Made by a program: the position numbers and the translations under genes. A DNA stretch of 64,000 nucleotides from positions 1,674,001 through 1,738,000 of the forward strand of contig NC_015177.1 in NCBI RefSeq assembly GCF_000190735.1, written 5' to 3'. Of this stretch, positions 47,106-55,565 are shown one piece after another. Each line of letters begins with the position of its first letter. Position 1 is the stretch's first letter. Source of the DNA: Pseudopedobacter saltans DSM 12145. GTDB lineage: Bacteria > Bacteroidota > Bacteroidia > Sphingobacteriales > Sphingobacteriaceae. The notes beneath the pieces were generated by a model that worked only from the letters and a program-made list of their open reading frames with translations, was not told the origin of the DNA and ran no database searches.

Positions 47106-47372
47106 TCAGCTTCTGTTAGACGATAAGTATACCCAAATAATAAAGAGAAATTGCAACATATTCTGAACCATAAATAAATCAGTCCGTTCACATCAAAAGT
47201 CCCTTTTTGATAGTCGATGTGTTTTATTGCAGTATAAATGTTTACAGGAAGTATGAGTATGAAAAATGCAATTAACAACCACGCTGTAACAAATCGGAAA
47301 TTTGGAATAATAGCCCGATAGCTGCGACAATTTCTATAATATCTTTTAAGTAAACCGTGGCTTCATTCACCT
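47106..47372 (-). pseudogene. DoxX-family membrane protein remnant
   Basis: Three frame segments on the minus strand join into one DoxX-like sequence. The first reads EATVYLKDIIEIVAAIGLL. The second reads FRFVTAWLLIAFFILILPVN and AIKHIDYQKGTFD, up to IYLWFR. The third, in another frame, reads LQFLFIIWVYLSSNRS and stops at 47106. At least two frameshifts separate them, and about the first third of a normal DoxX protein is missing. The intact ORF of 78 residues that can be called here (47042-47278) is a piece of this gene with an out-of-frame tail. It begins next to the end of the membrane protein gene at 47371. Confidence 0.78.
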
Positions 47373-47790
47373 ATGTCTTTAATACATTGCTATTACTGTG
47401 AGCCCGCTTTTTGCCTTTATTTAAAATTATCAAAATTAGTATTACAGAAGCCAACGTTAATACAGCGAAGGATTTCTCAAGAATAGTTTCTGCAACGATA
47501 TTTCCAATAGTATTCAAACCGAACAATATTATAAAAATCCATAAAATTGTGTTAACTACTTTCGTCGATATAAAATCTTTCACATACTCTCCTTTAATTA
47601 ATAGCACTAAAAACAATAAAAGGCTAATTAACAAAGAAATAGCTTCAAAAATATACATTTCGGTATCATTTTTCAATCTTCCTCCCCACGTTATTTCATA
47701 TGGAGTTATTTTTAAAATAATGCTCAAATGAAAAAGTATCACGCAGACTAGTAATCCAAGCATTATCTTAATTGCAGTTTTTGGATTCAT
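47371..47790 (-). CDS. Four-helix membrane protein of unknown function
   Basis: No family is recognised. The 139-residue protein has four hydrophobic segments (about 9-27, 47-66, 80-98, 107-126) and a Lys/Arg-rich tail, so it is an inner-membrane protein. A conserved-looking polar segment, TPYEITWGGRLKNDTEMYIFE, lies after the first helix. Sequences with ITWGGRL at this position occur in other small Bacteroidota membrane proteins that I cannot name. It is not clearly in an operon. The DoxX remnant follows immediately. Confidence 0.65.
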   Translation of the reverse strand: MNPKTAIKIMLGLLVCVILFHLSIILKITPYEITWGGRLKNDTEMYIFEAISLLISLLLFLVLLIKGEYVKDFISTKVVNTILWIFIILFGLNTIGNIVAETILEKSFAVLTLASVILILIILNKGKKRAHSNSNVLKT

Positions 47791-47895
47791 ATTTTTCTAT
47801 CTTTATATAAACCCGGCACAAGTCTTAACCAAATAATCTTTGACATGCATAGTATCTTTAAACACCTTACACTTTGAAGACTTGAACTGGTATAT

Positions 47896-48429
47896 TTACT
47901 TTTTTCGCTTATAATGTAACTGGGTTAATCCAGTCTCAAATGTCTTTGCTTTCACAAATTCAAGCATTTGTTCTGGTCGACCATCATTAAACAATCTTAT
48001 TCCGTTCCCCAATAAAACTGGGACTATCGAAATGATAAACTCATCTATTAAGTCGTACTTTAATAATTCATTGATTACTTCAGCTCCACCATCACAATAA
48101 ATATTTTTCCCATTTTCCGATCTAAGCCGGTCAATTAAATCTTTTAAGTTTCCTGCATAAAAAGTTGTTCTACCTGTACTCGGTCTCGCAGTTCTGGTAA
48201 TAACATAAACATCTCTATCTCCGTTATCGTAATAAGATGAACCGATTTCCTTAAGCACATAATCGTAAGTCTTTCTACCAATAATCAAGGTATCAACTGT
48301 ACTTGTAAATTCTGCATAACCGTAATCTTCCCCATCTTTTTCTACAAGTTTCAAAAAACTGAGATCATCATTGGGTTTTGCAATATAACCATCTAAACTT
48401 GTTGCAATGAAAAGTGAGATTTTTCGCAT
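47896..48429 (-). CDS. Dihydrofolate reductase family (RibD C-terminal-like) protein
   Basis: A small NADPH-dependent reductase of the DHFR-like fold. It opens with ISLFIATSLDGYIAKPNDD, has LIIGRKTYDYVLKE near residue 48, and NIYCDGGAEVINELLKYDLIDEF (given as IYCDGGAEVI) near 110. These match the YyaP/YwjB type, not true folate reductase or the riboflavin enzyme, and many such proteins are of unknown substrate. The 177-residue length is normal. It is monocistronic, minus strand. Confidence 0.88.
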   Translation of the reverse strand: MRKISLFIATSLDGYIAKPNDDLSFLKLVEKDGEDYGYAEFTSTVDTLIIGRKTYDYVLKEIGSSYYDNGDRDVYVITRTARPSTGRTTFYAGNLKDLIDRLRSENGKNIYCDGGAEVINELLKYDLIDEFIISIVPVLLGNGIRLFNDGRPEQMLEFVKAKTFETGLTQLHYKRKK

Positions 48430-48572
48430 TTTTTTAATATTAGTTGTTCTGCAAAGGGAGTTTTAAGAAACTATTGGCATTGTAAAAATAAGGCATTTTA
48501 GATTTAATAATGACCACAAAGAGCTTTTTCTTATACTTATCTTACTTGTCATTCTCGCTATATCAGGAGGTA

Positions 48573-49145
48573 TTATTGTTTTCTCAAAATTCGTTTTGCA
48601 CAGTCCGATGCACAAATCAATCCTGTAACCATCATTATAACGTCTTTTATTACCAATCGACCTGCTCCTGACAAATATGGAAAACCAAATTGTGGTGTCG
48701 GAAAATCTCCACCCAAATTTGGAACATAAACTTCGGGTGTAGTTATTAAAAATGATAAGGTCACTAAAGACATTCCAAAAGTCAAAAGTCCACCTATTAA
48801 TCCTATTTTAGAAAACCATATACCCAACAAAGTCAATATTCCTATTATTATAATCACAGCTCCCAGCCCATAAGAGAAAACATAAGTATTGTTTTCTTTT
48901 TGCCAGTCTATATTTTTTTGAACAGTTTTTCCTTCTGGGTTTTTATATTCTTGATATTCCGGCGCTTTTTTTGAATAAAAAAACGACATTAAAGGGCTAT
49001 TGGCAACAAAGGGAACTATTCCATCAGCTTCGTATTGATATGCTTTTAATCCGCCTATCCAGGCCATAACTATAAAGATTGCAATTCTTGCCAGATTAAT
49101 AAGATGTGATTGGCTGTTAGCCAAAATTGAAATTAGCCTGCTCAT
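48573..49145 (-). CDS. DUF417/YkgB-family membrane protein
   Basis: Four or five hydrophobic helices are seen (about 15-33, 84-105, 108-130, 140-175 with a conserved GRLVIKD loop). The N-terminal pattern FIVMAWIGGLKAYQYEADGIVPFVANSPLMSFFY is the signature of this family. The E. coli relative RclC belongs to a system that resists reactive chlorine, so an inner-membrane role in oxidative stress is possible. No rclA/rclR-like gene is adjacent. An insertion (EYKNPEGKTVQKN) between helices 1 and 2 is typical of Bacteroidota members. Confidence 0.85.
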   Translation of the reverse strand: MSRLISILANSQSHLINLARIAIFIVMAWIGGLKAYQYEADGIVPFVANSPLMSFFYSKKAPEYQEYKNPEGKTVQKNIDWQKENNTYVFSYGLGAVIIIIGILTLLGIWFSKIGLIGGLLTFGMSLVTLSFLITTPEVYVPNLGGDFPTPQFGFPYLSGAGRLVIKDVIMMVTGLICASDCAKRILRKQ

Positions 49146-49490
49146 TATATTTGTATTTTAAATTCGCTTACTTTTTAATTGTTTCAAATTTGCCATAGGT
49201 TTGATTATTGCATTACTGCAACGTTCTCAAATCTTGTATAAGAATTTCATAGCACCCTCAGCTATTTACTGAAAAAAATTTTCTTCATTATCCTGTTATA
49301 CGTCTATAGTTTTTTCTTAGTCCTAAGATAGGTTTACATTTCGATTCTTCCTTATAATAATTTTTCCAATCGTTTTTTGTTGGGAGTCTATTTCGTAACC
49401 ATCTGAAAATAAGCTATTACAACTCACATGAAGCCCAGGGTATTATATTTGTTACGAAGAAGCCTAATATTACTCCAGCCCTGCCTGTTT
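49146..49490. other. Intergenic region without a recognised gene
   Basis: A 345-bp AT-rich stretch between two minus-strand genes. I saw no convincing frame, hairpin terminator or tRNA-like structure. One short minus-strand frame reads in a way that could be a remnant, but nothing supports it. Confidence 0.5.
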
Positions 49491-49982
49491 TCATTTCTGC
49501 AATTCACCAATTAATGATTCAAGGTTCAAAGGTTTGGTGTACATTATAATCGTTCCATCTTCATTGTATTCCCAATATTCTTTTGGTCTATCCCAATATA
49601 GTTCCAAACCGTTTCCATCCGGATCATCAAGGTATAATGCTTCTGAAACTCCGTGGTCGCTTGCACCGCTCAATGGGTAGTAAGCTCTACGTAGCCGGTC
49701 GTAGATTATTGCCAGGTCTTTTCTTGTTGGATAAAGAATGGCGGCATGATATAAGCCAACACCGTCTTTCGATGCGGGAGGTGCATCTTTACTGTACCAG
49801 GTATTTAAACCTATATGGTGATGATAGCCGCCAGCAGATACAAAAGCCGCCTGGGTACCATAAAGTGTGGTGACTTCAAAACCTAATAAGCCACTATAAA
49901 ATTCAAGTGCCTTGTCAAGATTAGCTACTTTTAGATGAACGTGTCCTATACGCGTTTGTCCCGGAACTTTGTATGAATCCAT
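49491..49982 (-). CDS. VOC-family (glyoxalase/extradiol dioxygenase-like) protein
   Basis: A two-module vicinal-oxygen-chelate protein, 163 residues. The first module opens with IGHVHLKVANLDKALEFYSGLLGF and has HHHIGLNTW, and the second has LYHAAILYPTRKDL and LYLDDPDGNGLELYWDRP. Metal ligands His in the opening, His in LYHAA and Glu in LELYWD fit a metal-dependent enzyme such as a catechol dioxygenase or glyoxalase. CatE-like proteins are longer, with a second pair of modules, so the exact reaction is unknown. It is monocistronic. Confidence 0.85.
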   Translation of the reverse strand: MDSYKVPGQTRIGHVHLKVANLDKALEFYSGLLGFEVTTLYGTQAAFVSAGGYHHHIGLNTWYSKDAPPASKDGVGLYHAAILYPTRKDLAIIYDRLRRAYYPLSGASDHGVSEALYLDDPDGNGLELYWDRPKEYWEYNEDGTIIMYTKPLNLESLIGELQK

Positions 49983-50497
49983 TATATTAATTTAAATGTT
50001 GATTTATACCAGAAAGGCAAAACTGCATTTCCTGTTCTATTTTTAGATTAAATTACAAAGTATGATTATAAACACTAAACAAATTCGGGTCTTTCAACGG
50101 CGCAATCGCCTTTTACTTCTCCGATATTTCAGTGAATAAGTACGTAAGTTATGAATGTTTTTAGCACCTAAAACCATGTGTTTATTGAACAACTAAAACA
50201 TGCTTATTCTATTTCCTTATCTATCATTTTAAACAAAATTCTTAAAAGCAAAAATTTTGTCAAGGACGCACAAATCCTCTTTCATTCTCTCTTATGCACA
50301 AGACTTGCGCCAGAAAAGTGGAAAATCCCTTTTGACTTTATACAAAGCGTATATTTTTCTGTAACTTTTGGACTTAATATCTATTTTTTATGGAAAAATC
50401 GTGAAAATTTCGTTTATCTGCTCGCTTTTACGACAATCTGCTAACTTCTATCACTTTATAAAAAGTTGAAGCTTTTTACAGATCAACATGTTTACCA
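49983..50497. other. Intergenic region without a recognised gene
   Basis: A 515-bp stretch between two minus-strand genes. A plus-strand frame (50178-50444) exists but starts with GTG, is K/N/I-rich as random AT-rich DNA would be, and matches nothing I know, so I did not call it. Confidence 0.45.
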
Positions 50498-51277
50498 CTA
50501 GAAAGTAAACTCATTCAGGTACTTTCTATAGCGAATAGGAACATGTTGGCGGTGCAATTTCTCATTCTTCCGGGAAGCTATGTTGGTGCTTTTATAATAA
50601 TCTTTCCAAAGCTGATCAAATTTTACTTCCTCCTTATCGAATGGTTGGACAGCTATTGCGTCTGACCCTTTTATGCTTTCCCAAAGTTGAAACGAAATTT
50701 CCTGTATGGCGATTTTATTGTAGAACATACCATAACTGCGCTTCTCATCATAAATAATCCAGGGCTGATCGGCATAACGATTAGTGAAATGTTTACATAT
50801 CAAAGGCAAAACATTGAAATCCGGATTAATAAGCTCGAAATAAGTGCCGTCACTCAGTTTCTGAAAGCGGATAAATGCTTTCATCCGATGGGCTTCCCGG
50901 TTTACGCTTCTGGAAAACTGCTCTACAGCTATCACCGCTGGGTGTCCAAAGTTGTTTGCAACATAGTCCTGATGGCTAAAGACATAAACTGCCATATCCA
51001 ACAGGTGCTGATAACATATCTCTGATTCGGAAAAAAATGCATAAAAGAATGATTTGAAGGTTGTGCCTTCCAGTTTTTTATACAGACCTTTATTTACCCG
51101 GCGGGCCTTTTCATTATCTGTTAAGACAATAAAACAATCGTCAAACATACTGGGTTGATAATCTTCTTCAACAAAGATTTTTGCACCAAGCCATTTTCTA
51201 TCGAACGTCTCATAGATACAGGTTAAAAAACCTTTCCACGAGCCGTCAAAAAGTAGGTGAGGAACGATGGCTTTCAT
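50498..51277 (-). CDS. Putative DNA repair protein, TIGR03915 family
   Basis: This protein always, in my knowledge, accompanies the radical SAM protein encoded just upstream, here with a gap of 1 bp. The N-terminus LLFDGSWKGFLTCIYETFDRK and the region RHFTNRYADQPWIIYDEKRSYGMFY (here HFTNRYADQPWIIYD) are the family's fixed points. Positively charged stretches (FSRSVNREAHRMKAF) would suit nucleic acid binding. No enzymatic motif is known. The predicted partnership is a DNA modification or damage repair complex. The family often also includes a uracil-DNA-glycosylase-like protein, but none is seen here. Confidence 0.85.
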   Translation of the reverse strand: MKAIVPHLLFDGSWKGFLTCIYETFDRKWLGAKIFVEEDYQPSMFDDCFIVLTDNEKARRVNKGLYKKLEGTTFKSFFYAFFSESEICYQHLLDMAVYVFSHQDYVANNFGHPAVIAVEQFSRSVNREAHRMKAFIRFQKLSDGTYFELINPDFNVLPLICKHFTNRYADQPWIIYDEKRSYGMFYNKIAIQEISFQLWESIKGSDAIAVQPFDKEEVKFDQLWKDYYKSTNIASRKNEKLHRQHVPIRYRKYLNEFTF

Positions 51278-51278
51278 A

Positions 51279-52532
51279 TTAAAAAAATGTAAGCTGTTTG
51301 GAATTCAGGGCTTTATATTTAGACTGGCTTTCTTCTAAAATATGCCTTCTGATAATTTCTGGTTGTCTGTCCAATCCACCAAATGCCGAATCCGCACATA
51401 CTATAAAATACCTTGCCCTGTTATAGGCCACTCCCATCTTTTTAATCTGCTCCATTCTTAATCTTCCAAATTTTCTGGATGCTACAATTTTCATGGCGCT
51501 TTTTATACCAATTCCAGGAACTCGCATAATCATCTTATAATCCGCAGTGTTGATGTCAATTGGAAATAAATGAGGATTCCTTAACGCCCAACTTAGCTTT
51601 GGGTCTATTTCTAAATCCAGATTAGGATTTTCATCATTTAGAATCTCCTTCACATCAAAACCATAAAATCGCATTAACCAATCGGTTTGGTACAACCTAT
51701 TTTCCCGTAATAAAGGTGGCTTCACTCCTATTGTCGGCAAACGATTATCATAACTAATCGGAATATATCCCGAATAATAAACTCTTTTTAGATTAAAATT
51801 CTGATAATAGTTATTTGCGGTATGCATGATATCTTTATCTGTTTCCGCACTTGCACCGATGACCATTTGAGTACTCTGACCAGCTGGAACAAATTTGGGA
51901 GCAGATTTGATAAGCTTTCTTTCGGAACTTAATTCGATAATCTTGTCTTTTACAATTCCCAAATCTCTCTTCACTTCATCGTGTGATTTCTCTGGAGCAA
52001 AAAGCTGTAATCCTGCATCTGTAGGCATTTCCAAATTAATACTCATCCGATCGGCATATTTTCCAGCCTCGTGAAGCAGGTGTTCACTTGCACCGGGAAT
52101 ACTTTTGATATGGATGTAGCCATTAAATTTTTCCTCGAGCCGTAACCTTTTCGCAACCGAGACGAGACGTTCCATCGTATAATCCGAGTTTTTAAAAATA
52201 CCCGAGCTAAGAAATAATCCTTCGATATAATTCCTGCGATAAAACTCCATGGTGAGTTCTACAATTTCATCTACTGTAAAAGCTGCTCGTTTGACATCAT
52301 TACTCCGACGTGACACACAGAACAAACAATCATAAATACAATAATTAGTCAACAGAATTTTCAATAAGGATACGCAACGGCCATCTTCTGTATAGGTGTG
52401 ACATATTCCGTTTCCAGTATCTCCAATTGTTTTACTATCGTTCTTTCTATTGCTTCCACTAGAGCTGCAAGAAACGTCATATTTAGCAGCATCAGCCAAG
52501 ATTTGTAGTTTTTCCCTGATTCTTTCCCACAT
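51279..52532 (-). CDS. Putative DNA modification/repair radical SAM protein (TIGR03916 family)
   Basis: The radical SAM cluster motif CxxxCxxC is present as CIYDCLFC, Cys 65, 69 and 72. Earlier Cys residues in SCSSSGS (21-27), NGICHTY (44) and GRCVSL (53) are family features and may hold a second cluster or a fold. Near the C-terminus, a helix-hairpin-helix DNA-binding motif is seen (IMRVPGIGIKSAMKIVASRK). The combination suggests a radical enzyme acting on a DNA lesion. Two inverted repeats cover and precede the start codon. The gene is divergent from a second repair operon. Confidence 0.9.
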   Translation of the reverse strand: MWERIREKLQILADAAKYDVSCSSSGSNRKNDSKTIGDTGNGICHTYTEDGRCVSLLKILLTNYCIYDCLFCVSRRSNDVKRAAFTVDEIVELTMEFYRRNYIEGLFLSSGIFKNSDYTMERLVSVAKRLRLEEKFNGYIHIKSIPGASEHLLHEAGKYADRMSINLEMPTDAGLQLFAPEKSHDEVKRDLGIVKDKIIELSSERKLIKSAPKFVPAGQSTQMVIGASAETDKDIMHTANNYYQNFNLKRVYYSGYIPISYDNRLPTIGVKPPLLRENRLYQTDWLMRFYGFDVKEILNDENPNLDLEIDPKLSWALRNPHLFPIDINTADYKMIMRVPGIGIKSAMKIVASRKFGRLRMEQIKKMGVAYNRARYFIVCADSAFGGLDRQPEIIRRHILEESQSKYKALNSKQLTFF

Positions 52533-52564
52533 ACTACAAAAGTATGTAAATCATTATGATTTAC
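52529..52564 (-). promoter_or_regulatory. Paired palindromes at the radical SAM start codon
   Basis: A perfect 19-bp palindrome (52546-52564, arms GTAAATCAT and ATGATTTAC around one base) lies next to a second inverted repeat (52529-52547, arms ACATACT and AGTATGT around five bases). The second covers the ATG at 52532. The first could bind a dimeric repressor. The second could form an RNA hairpin that hides the start codon. Confidence 0.55.
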
Positions 52565-52699
52565 TAAAAATTTTAGCATTTTTTTATATTCCGAATAATA
52601 TATCTAGCGCCTCGGTAGACCTGAAAAATCGTTTGGATTAAACGGCATGATACTTGTCTTAAAGTAAACAACTTATCTATGAACAACTAAATTAAGTTT

Positions 52700-52942
52700 A
52701 TGATTTTACAATTAAATCCGATGATACTGGTAGATACGCCATTGGGCCGTGGCCAGGCATTATTTATTATAGATTATGGTATGCATCAGAATACTTGTTG
52801 GGTAGTAGCTTTAAATCACAATGGTGTTATTAAACATTTTGATTCTAATGATGTAATTATCTGTAAGAACTGGACTTATCGCATTAATGAATCTAATCAT
52901 TCTTTCGATAGCGATAGAAAGCCAAAAGTTAACGATTTATAA
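52700..52942 (+). CDS. Small conserved protein of unknown function
   Basis: An 80-residue soluble protein whose fixed pattern seems to be LVDTPLGRGQALFIIDYGMHQNTCWVV, then NGVIKHFDSNDVIICKNWTYRI. It resembles short proteins of Bacteroidota that I know only as hypothetical, with a beta-strand-rich fold of Tudor or SH3-like character. It starts the repair operon: the exonuclease gene begins 1 bp after its stop, or overlaps if the upstream ATG is used. A DNA- or RNA-related role is thus a positional guess. Confidence 0.65.
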   Translation: MILQLNPMILVDTPLGRGQALFIIDYGMHQNTCWVVALNHNGVIKHFDSNDVIICKNWTYRINESNHSFDSDRKPKVNDL

Positions 52943-52943
52943 T

Positions 52944-53957
52944 TTGAAATCTCTCATTACACTCAATTCGAAAGGTATCTATTGTCCTATCGGCAAGTTT
53001 TACCTTGACCCCTGGTTTCCGGTAGATTACGCAGTTATTACTCATGGACATTCCGACCATGCCAGATGGGGAATGAAAAATTATCTGTGCCAGAAAGATA
53101 GTGTACCTATTTTAAAATTAAGAATTGGAGAAGATATCTCGATACAAGGTCTAGATTATCATGAGACTATTTTTATAAATGGGATAAAGTTAAGTTTTCA
53201 TCCCGCGGGGCATGTTATTGGTTCGGCCCAGGTCCGTTTAGAGTATAAAGGTCAGGTACTGGTTTATAGCGGAGATTACAAAACGCAGGATGACGAACTT
53301 TCTGCTCCTTTTGAAACAGTAAGGTGCCACGAATTTATAACGGAAAGTACTTTTGGACTGCCTATTTATAACTGGCTCCCGGTACAGGAGATGAATACGA
53401 AAATGCAGGAATGGGCATTGCGTAATAAAAGAGAAAGAAAAACTTCGGTATTTGTTGGATATGCACTTGGTAAAGCGCAACGTGTTCTGAAAGCTTTGGA
53501 TGGAATAGGAAAAATTTATGTACATCAAGCTGTTGCCAAGCTTAATCAGGCTATAGCTTCTGCAAATATTTCTCTACCTGAATATGAAGTGCTTAATTTT
53601 TCAGAAAATCTGCAACATGTAAAGGGAGAAATTGTCATCGTCCCTCCTGCCCTTATGGACAGCAACATCATCAGGAAAATACCAGATAGATTGATTGCTT
53701 ATTGCTCGGGATGGATGCAGGTAAGAGGTGCCAGAAGATGGCGATCTGCAGATGCCGGTTTTGCCTTATCTGACCATGCTGACTGGCAAGGGCTTATCCA
53801 TACCATAAAAGAAACGGGCGCTGAAAAGATTTACGTTACTCACGGATATTCCGATGTATTTACAAAATACTTAAATGAAATTGGATTTTATGCAGTGCCT
53901 TTACAAACGCATTTCGGTGAAGAAGATGAGGCCGTAGAAGAAAATACATCGCTATGA
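52944..53957 (+). CDS. Ligase-associated DNA exonuclease (metallo-beta-lactamase fold)
   Basis: A nuclease of the Artemis/SNM1-like beta-CASP type. The metal-binding motif is HGHSDHARWG near residue 34, with VLVYSGDYK and a C-terminal ALSDHADWQGL and VTHGYSDVF. I chose the TTG at 52944, since homologs start near the SKGIYCP segment and it follows the preceding stop by 1 bp. The alternative ATG at 52887 overlaps the preceding gene by 56 bp. The gene overlaps the ligase gene by 4 bp (ATGA). It would trim DNA ends before ligation. Confidence 0.9.
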   Translation: MKSLITLNSKGIYCPIGKFYLDPWFPVDYAVITHGHSDHARWGMKNYLCQKDSVPILKLRIGEDISIQGLDYHETIFINGIKLSFHPAGHVIGSAQVRLEYKGQVLVYSGDYKTQDDELSAPFETVRCHEFITESTFGLPIYNWLPVQEMNTKMQEWALRNKRERKTSVFVGYALGKAQRVLKALDGIGKIYVHQAVAKLNQAIASANISLPEYEVLNFSENLQHVKGEIVIVPPALMDSNIIRKIPDRLIAYCSGWMQVRGARRWRSADAGFALSDHADWQGLIHTIKETGAEKIYVTHGYSDVFTKYLNEIGFYAVPLQTHFGEEDEAVEENTSL

Positions 53958-55534
53958 AAGATTTCGCTCAACTAATTACCGATCTGGAAAGCACCAATAA
54001 AACCAATGCTAAAATAGACGCTATGGTAAACTTCTTTAGTTTCGCACCGGATAAAGACAGGCTATGGTTTCTGGCTTTATTTTCCGGTAAAAGAGGACGG
54101 AGAATTGTAACTACAAAACAGATGCGTGAATGGGTATTGGAATTTACAGGTCTTCCTGAATGGCTTTTTGTAGAAAGCTACAGCGCAGTTGGCGATCTGG
54201 GGGAAACAATAGCACTGATTCTCCCTCCTCATACGCAAAGACTGGATTTATCACTAAGCGAATGGATGCAGAAAATAAATGCCTTAAAAGATGCTAGCGA
54301 CGATGCTAAAAAAGCTTTTATTTTAAATGCATGGAGCGGTTTGGATTATACCGAACGTTTTATCTTCAATAAATTGATCGGAGGCAGTTTTCGGCTAGGA
54401 GTCTCACAAAAAATGTTGGTAAATGCACTTGCTAAATATTCAAACATTACCCCCAGCACCATTACTCACTCCATTATGGGAAACTGGACGGTAGAAAACG
54501 CCCGATTTGAAGAGTTGATCCGAGGAGAGAGCAGCAATCCCGACGCTTCAAAACCTTATCCTTTTTGTCTTGCGTATCCATTGGAAAAAGAGCTGGAAGA
54601 TTTAAAAGAACGACATGAATGGCAGGTTGAATACAAATGGGACGGTATAAGAGGCCAATTTATAAAAAGGAATGATGAGGTCTTTATCTGGTCTCGCGGA
54701 GAAGAATTGGTATCCAGTCAGTTTCCTGAGGTTGTTGAAGCTTTATCGGCTATGAAAGGTGATTTCGTTTTTGATGGTGAAATATTACCTGTAAAAAACG
54801 GAGCTGTTCTTAATTTCAATGAGTTACAAAAAAGGCTGAACCGTAAAAATATCAGCCGGAAGTTTTTAGAGGAAATCCCTATTCAGGTTTTTGTTTATGA
54901 TATTTTTGAATATGAGAGACAGGATTTAAGAGATACCCCACTGAAAACCAGACGAAAAATATTGGAAGACATCATTCTTAAAAACGAAAACCCTATCTTT
55001 TCTTTATCTTCTATTATCAATACTAGAGACTGGCAAAGTTTACATGAGCTCAGGGAAAATGCCCGAGAAATTAATGCAGAAGGTTTAATGCTTAAGCACA
55101 AGGATTCTCCCTATCATGCAGGCAGAAAAAAAGGTGATTGGTGGAAATGGAAAATAAATCCATTAACTATAGATACTGTATTGATATATGCCCAAAGAGG
55201 TTCGGGGCGCCGAAGCGGACATTATACCGATTACACTTTTGCTGTCCGGGACGGAGATCAACTGGTTACTATTGCAAAGGCTTATTCCGGTTTAACCGAC
55301 AAAGAAATTATTGAGGTCAGTAAATTTGTAAGTAAAAACGCCATAGAGAAATTTGGCCCGGTACGAACGGTAAAGCCCGAATTGGTTTTCGAAATAGCAT
55401 TTGAGGGCATAGCTTACAGCAACAGGCACAAAAGTGGAGTAGCTGTTAGGTTCCCGCGAATTTTGCGGTGGCGCAAAGACAAAACCGTTAATGATATCGA
55501 TACAATTGAAGATGTTAAAAAGCTCATCAGATAG
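53954..55534 (+). CDS. ATP-dependent DNA ligase of the Lhr-associated operon
   Basis: The adenylation domain has the nucleophile Lys 228 in motif I (VEYKWDGIRG), RGEELVSSQFPE, DGEILP and EGLMLKHKD, with KKGDWWKWK as motif V. The OB domain follows to residue 526. The N-terminal about 200 residues form the DNA-binding domain shared with archaeal and eukaryotic ligase I. This is not the housekeeping NAD-dependent ligase. Its conserved neighbours are an exonuclease, an Lhr-type helicase and a phosphoesterase, which together form a predicted damage-response system. Confidence 0.95.
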   Translation: MKDFAQLITDLESTNKTNAKIDAMVNFFSFAPDKDRLWFLALFSGKRGRRIVTTKQMREWVLEFTGLPEWLFVESYSAVGDLGETIALILPPHTQRLDLSLSEWMQKINALKDASDDAKKAFILNAWSGLDYTERFIFNKLIGGSFRLGVSQKMLVNALAKYSNITPSTITHSIMGNWTVENARFEELIRGESSNPDASKPYPFCLAYPLEKELEDLKERHEWQVEYKWDGIRGQFIKRNDEVFIWSRGEELVSSQFPEVVEALSAMKGDFVFDGEILPVKNGAVLNFNELQKRLNRKNISRKFLEEIPIQVFVYDIFEYERQDLRDTPLKTRRKILEDIILKNENPIFSLSSIINTRDWQSLHELRENAREINAEGLMLKHKDSPYHAGRKKGDWWKWKINPLTIDTVLIYAQRGSGRRSGHYTDYTFAVRDGDQLVTIAKAYSGLTDKEIIEVSKFVSKNAIEKFGPVRTVKPELVFEIAFEGIAYSNRHKSGVAVRFPRILRWRKDKTVNDIDTIEDVKKLIR

Positions 55535-55565
55535 CCATAATATTTGATTAAAAGATTATTGTAAA

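Noticed and set aside
50178-50444. Plus-strand frame of 88 codons with GTG start
   Set aside because: No recognisable pattern, composition like random AT-rich DNA, and no supporting context.
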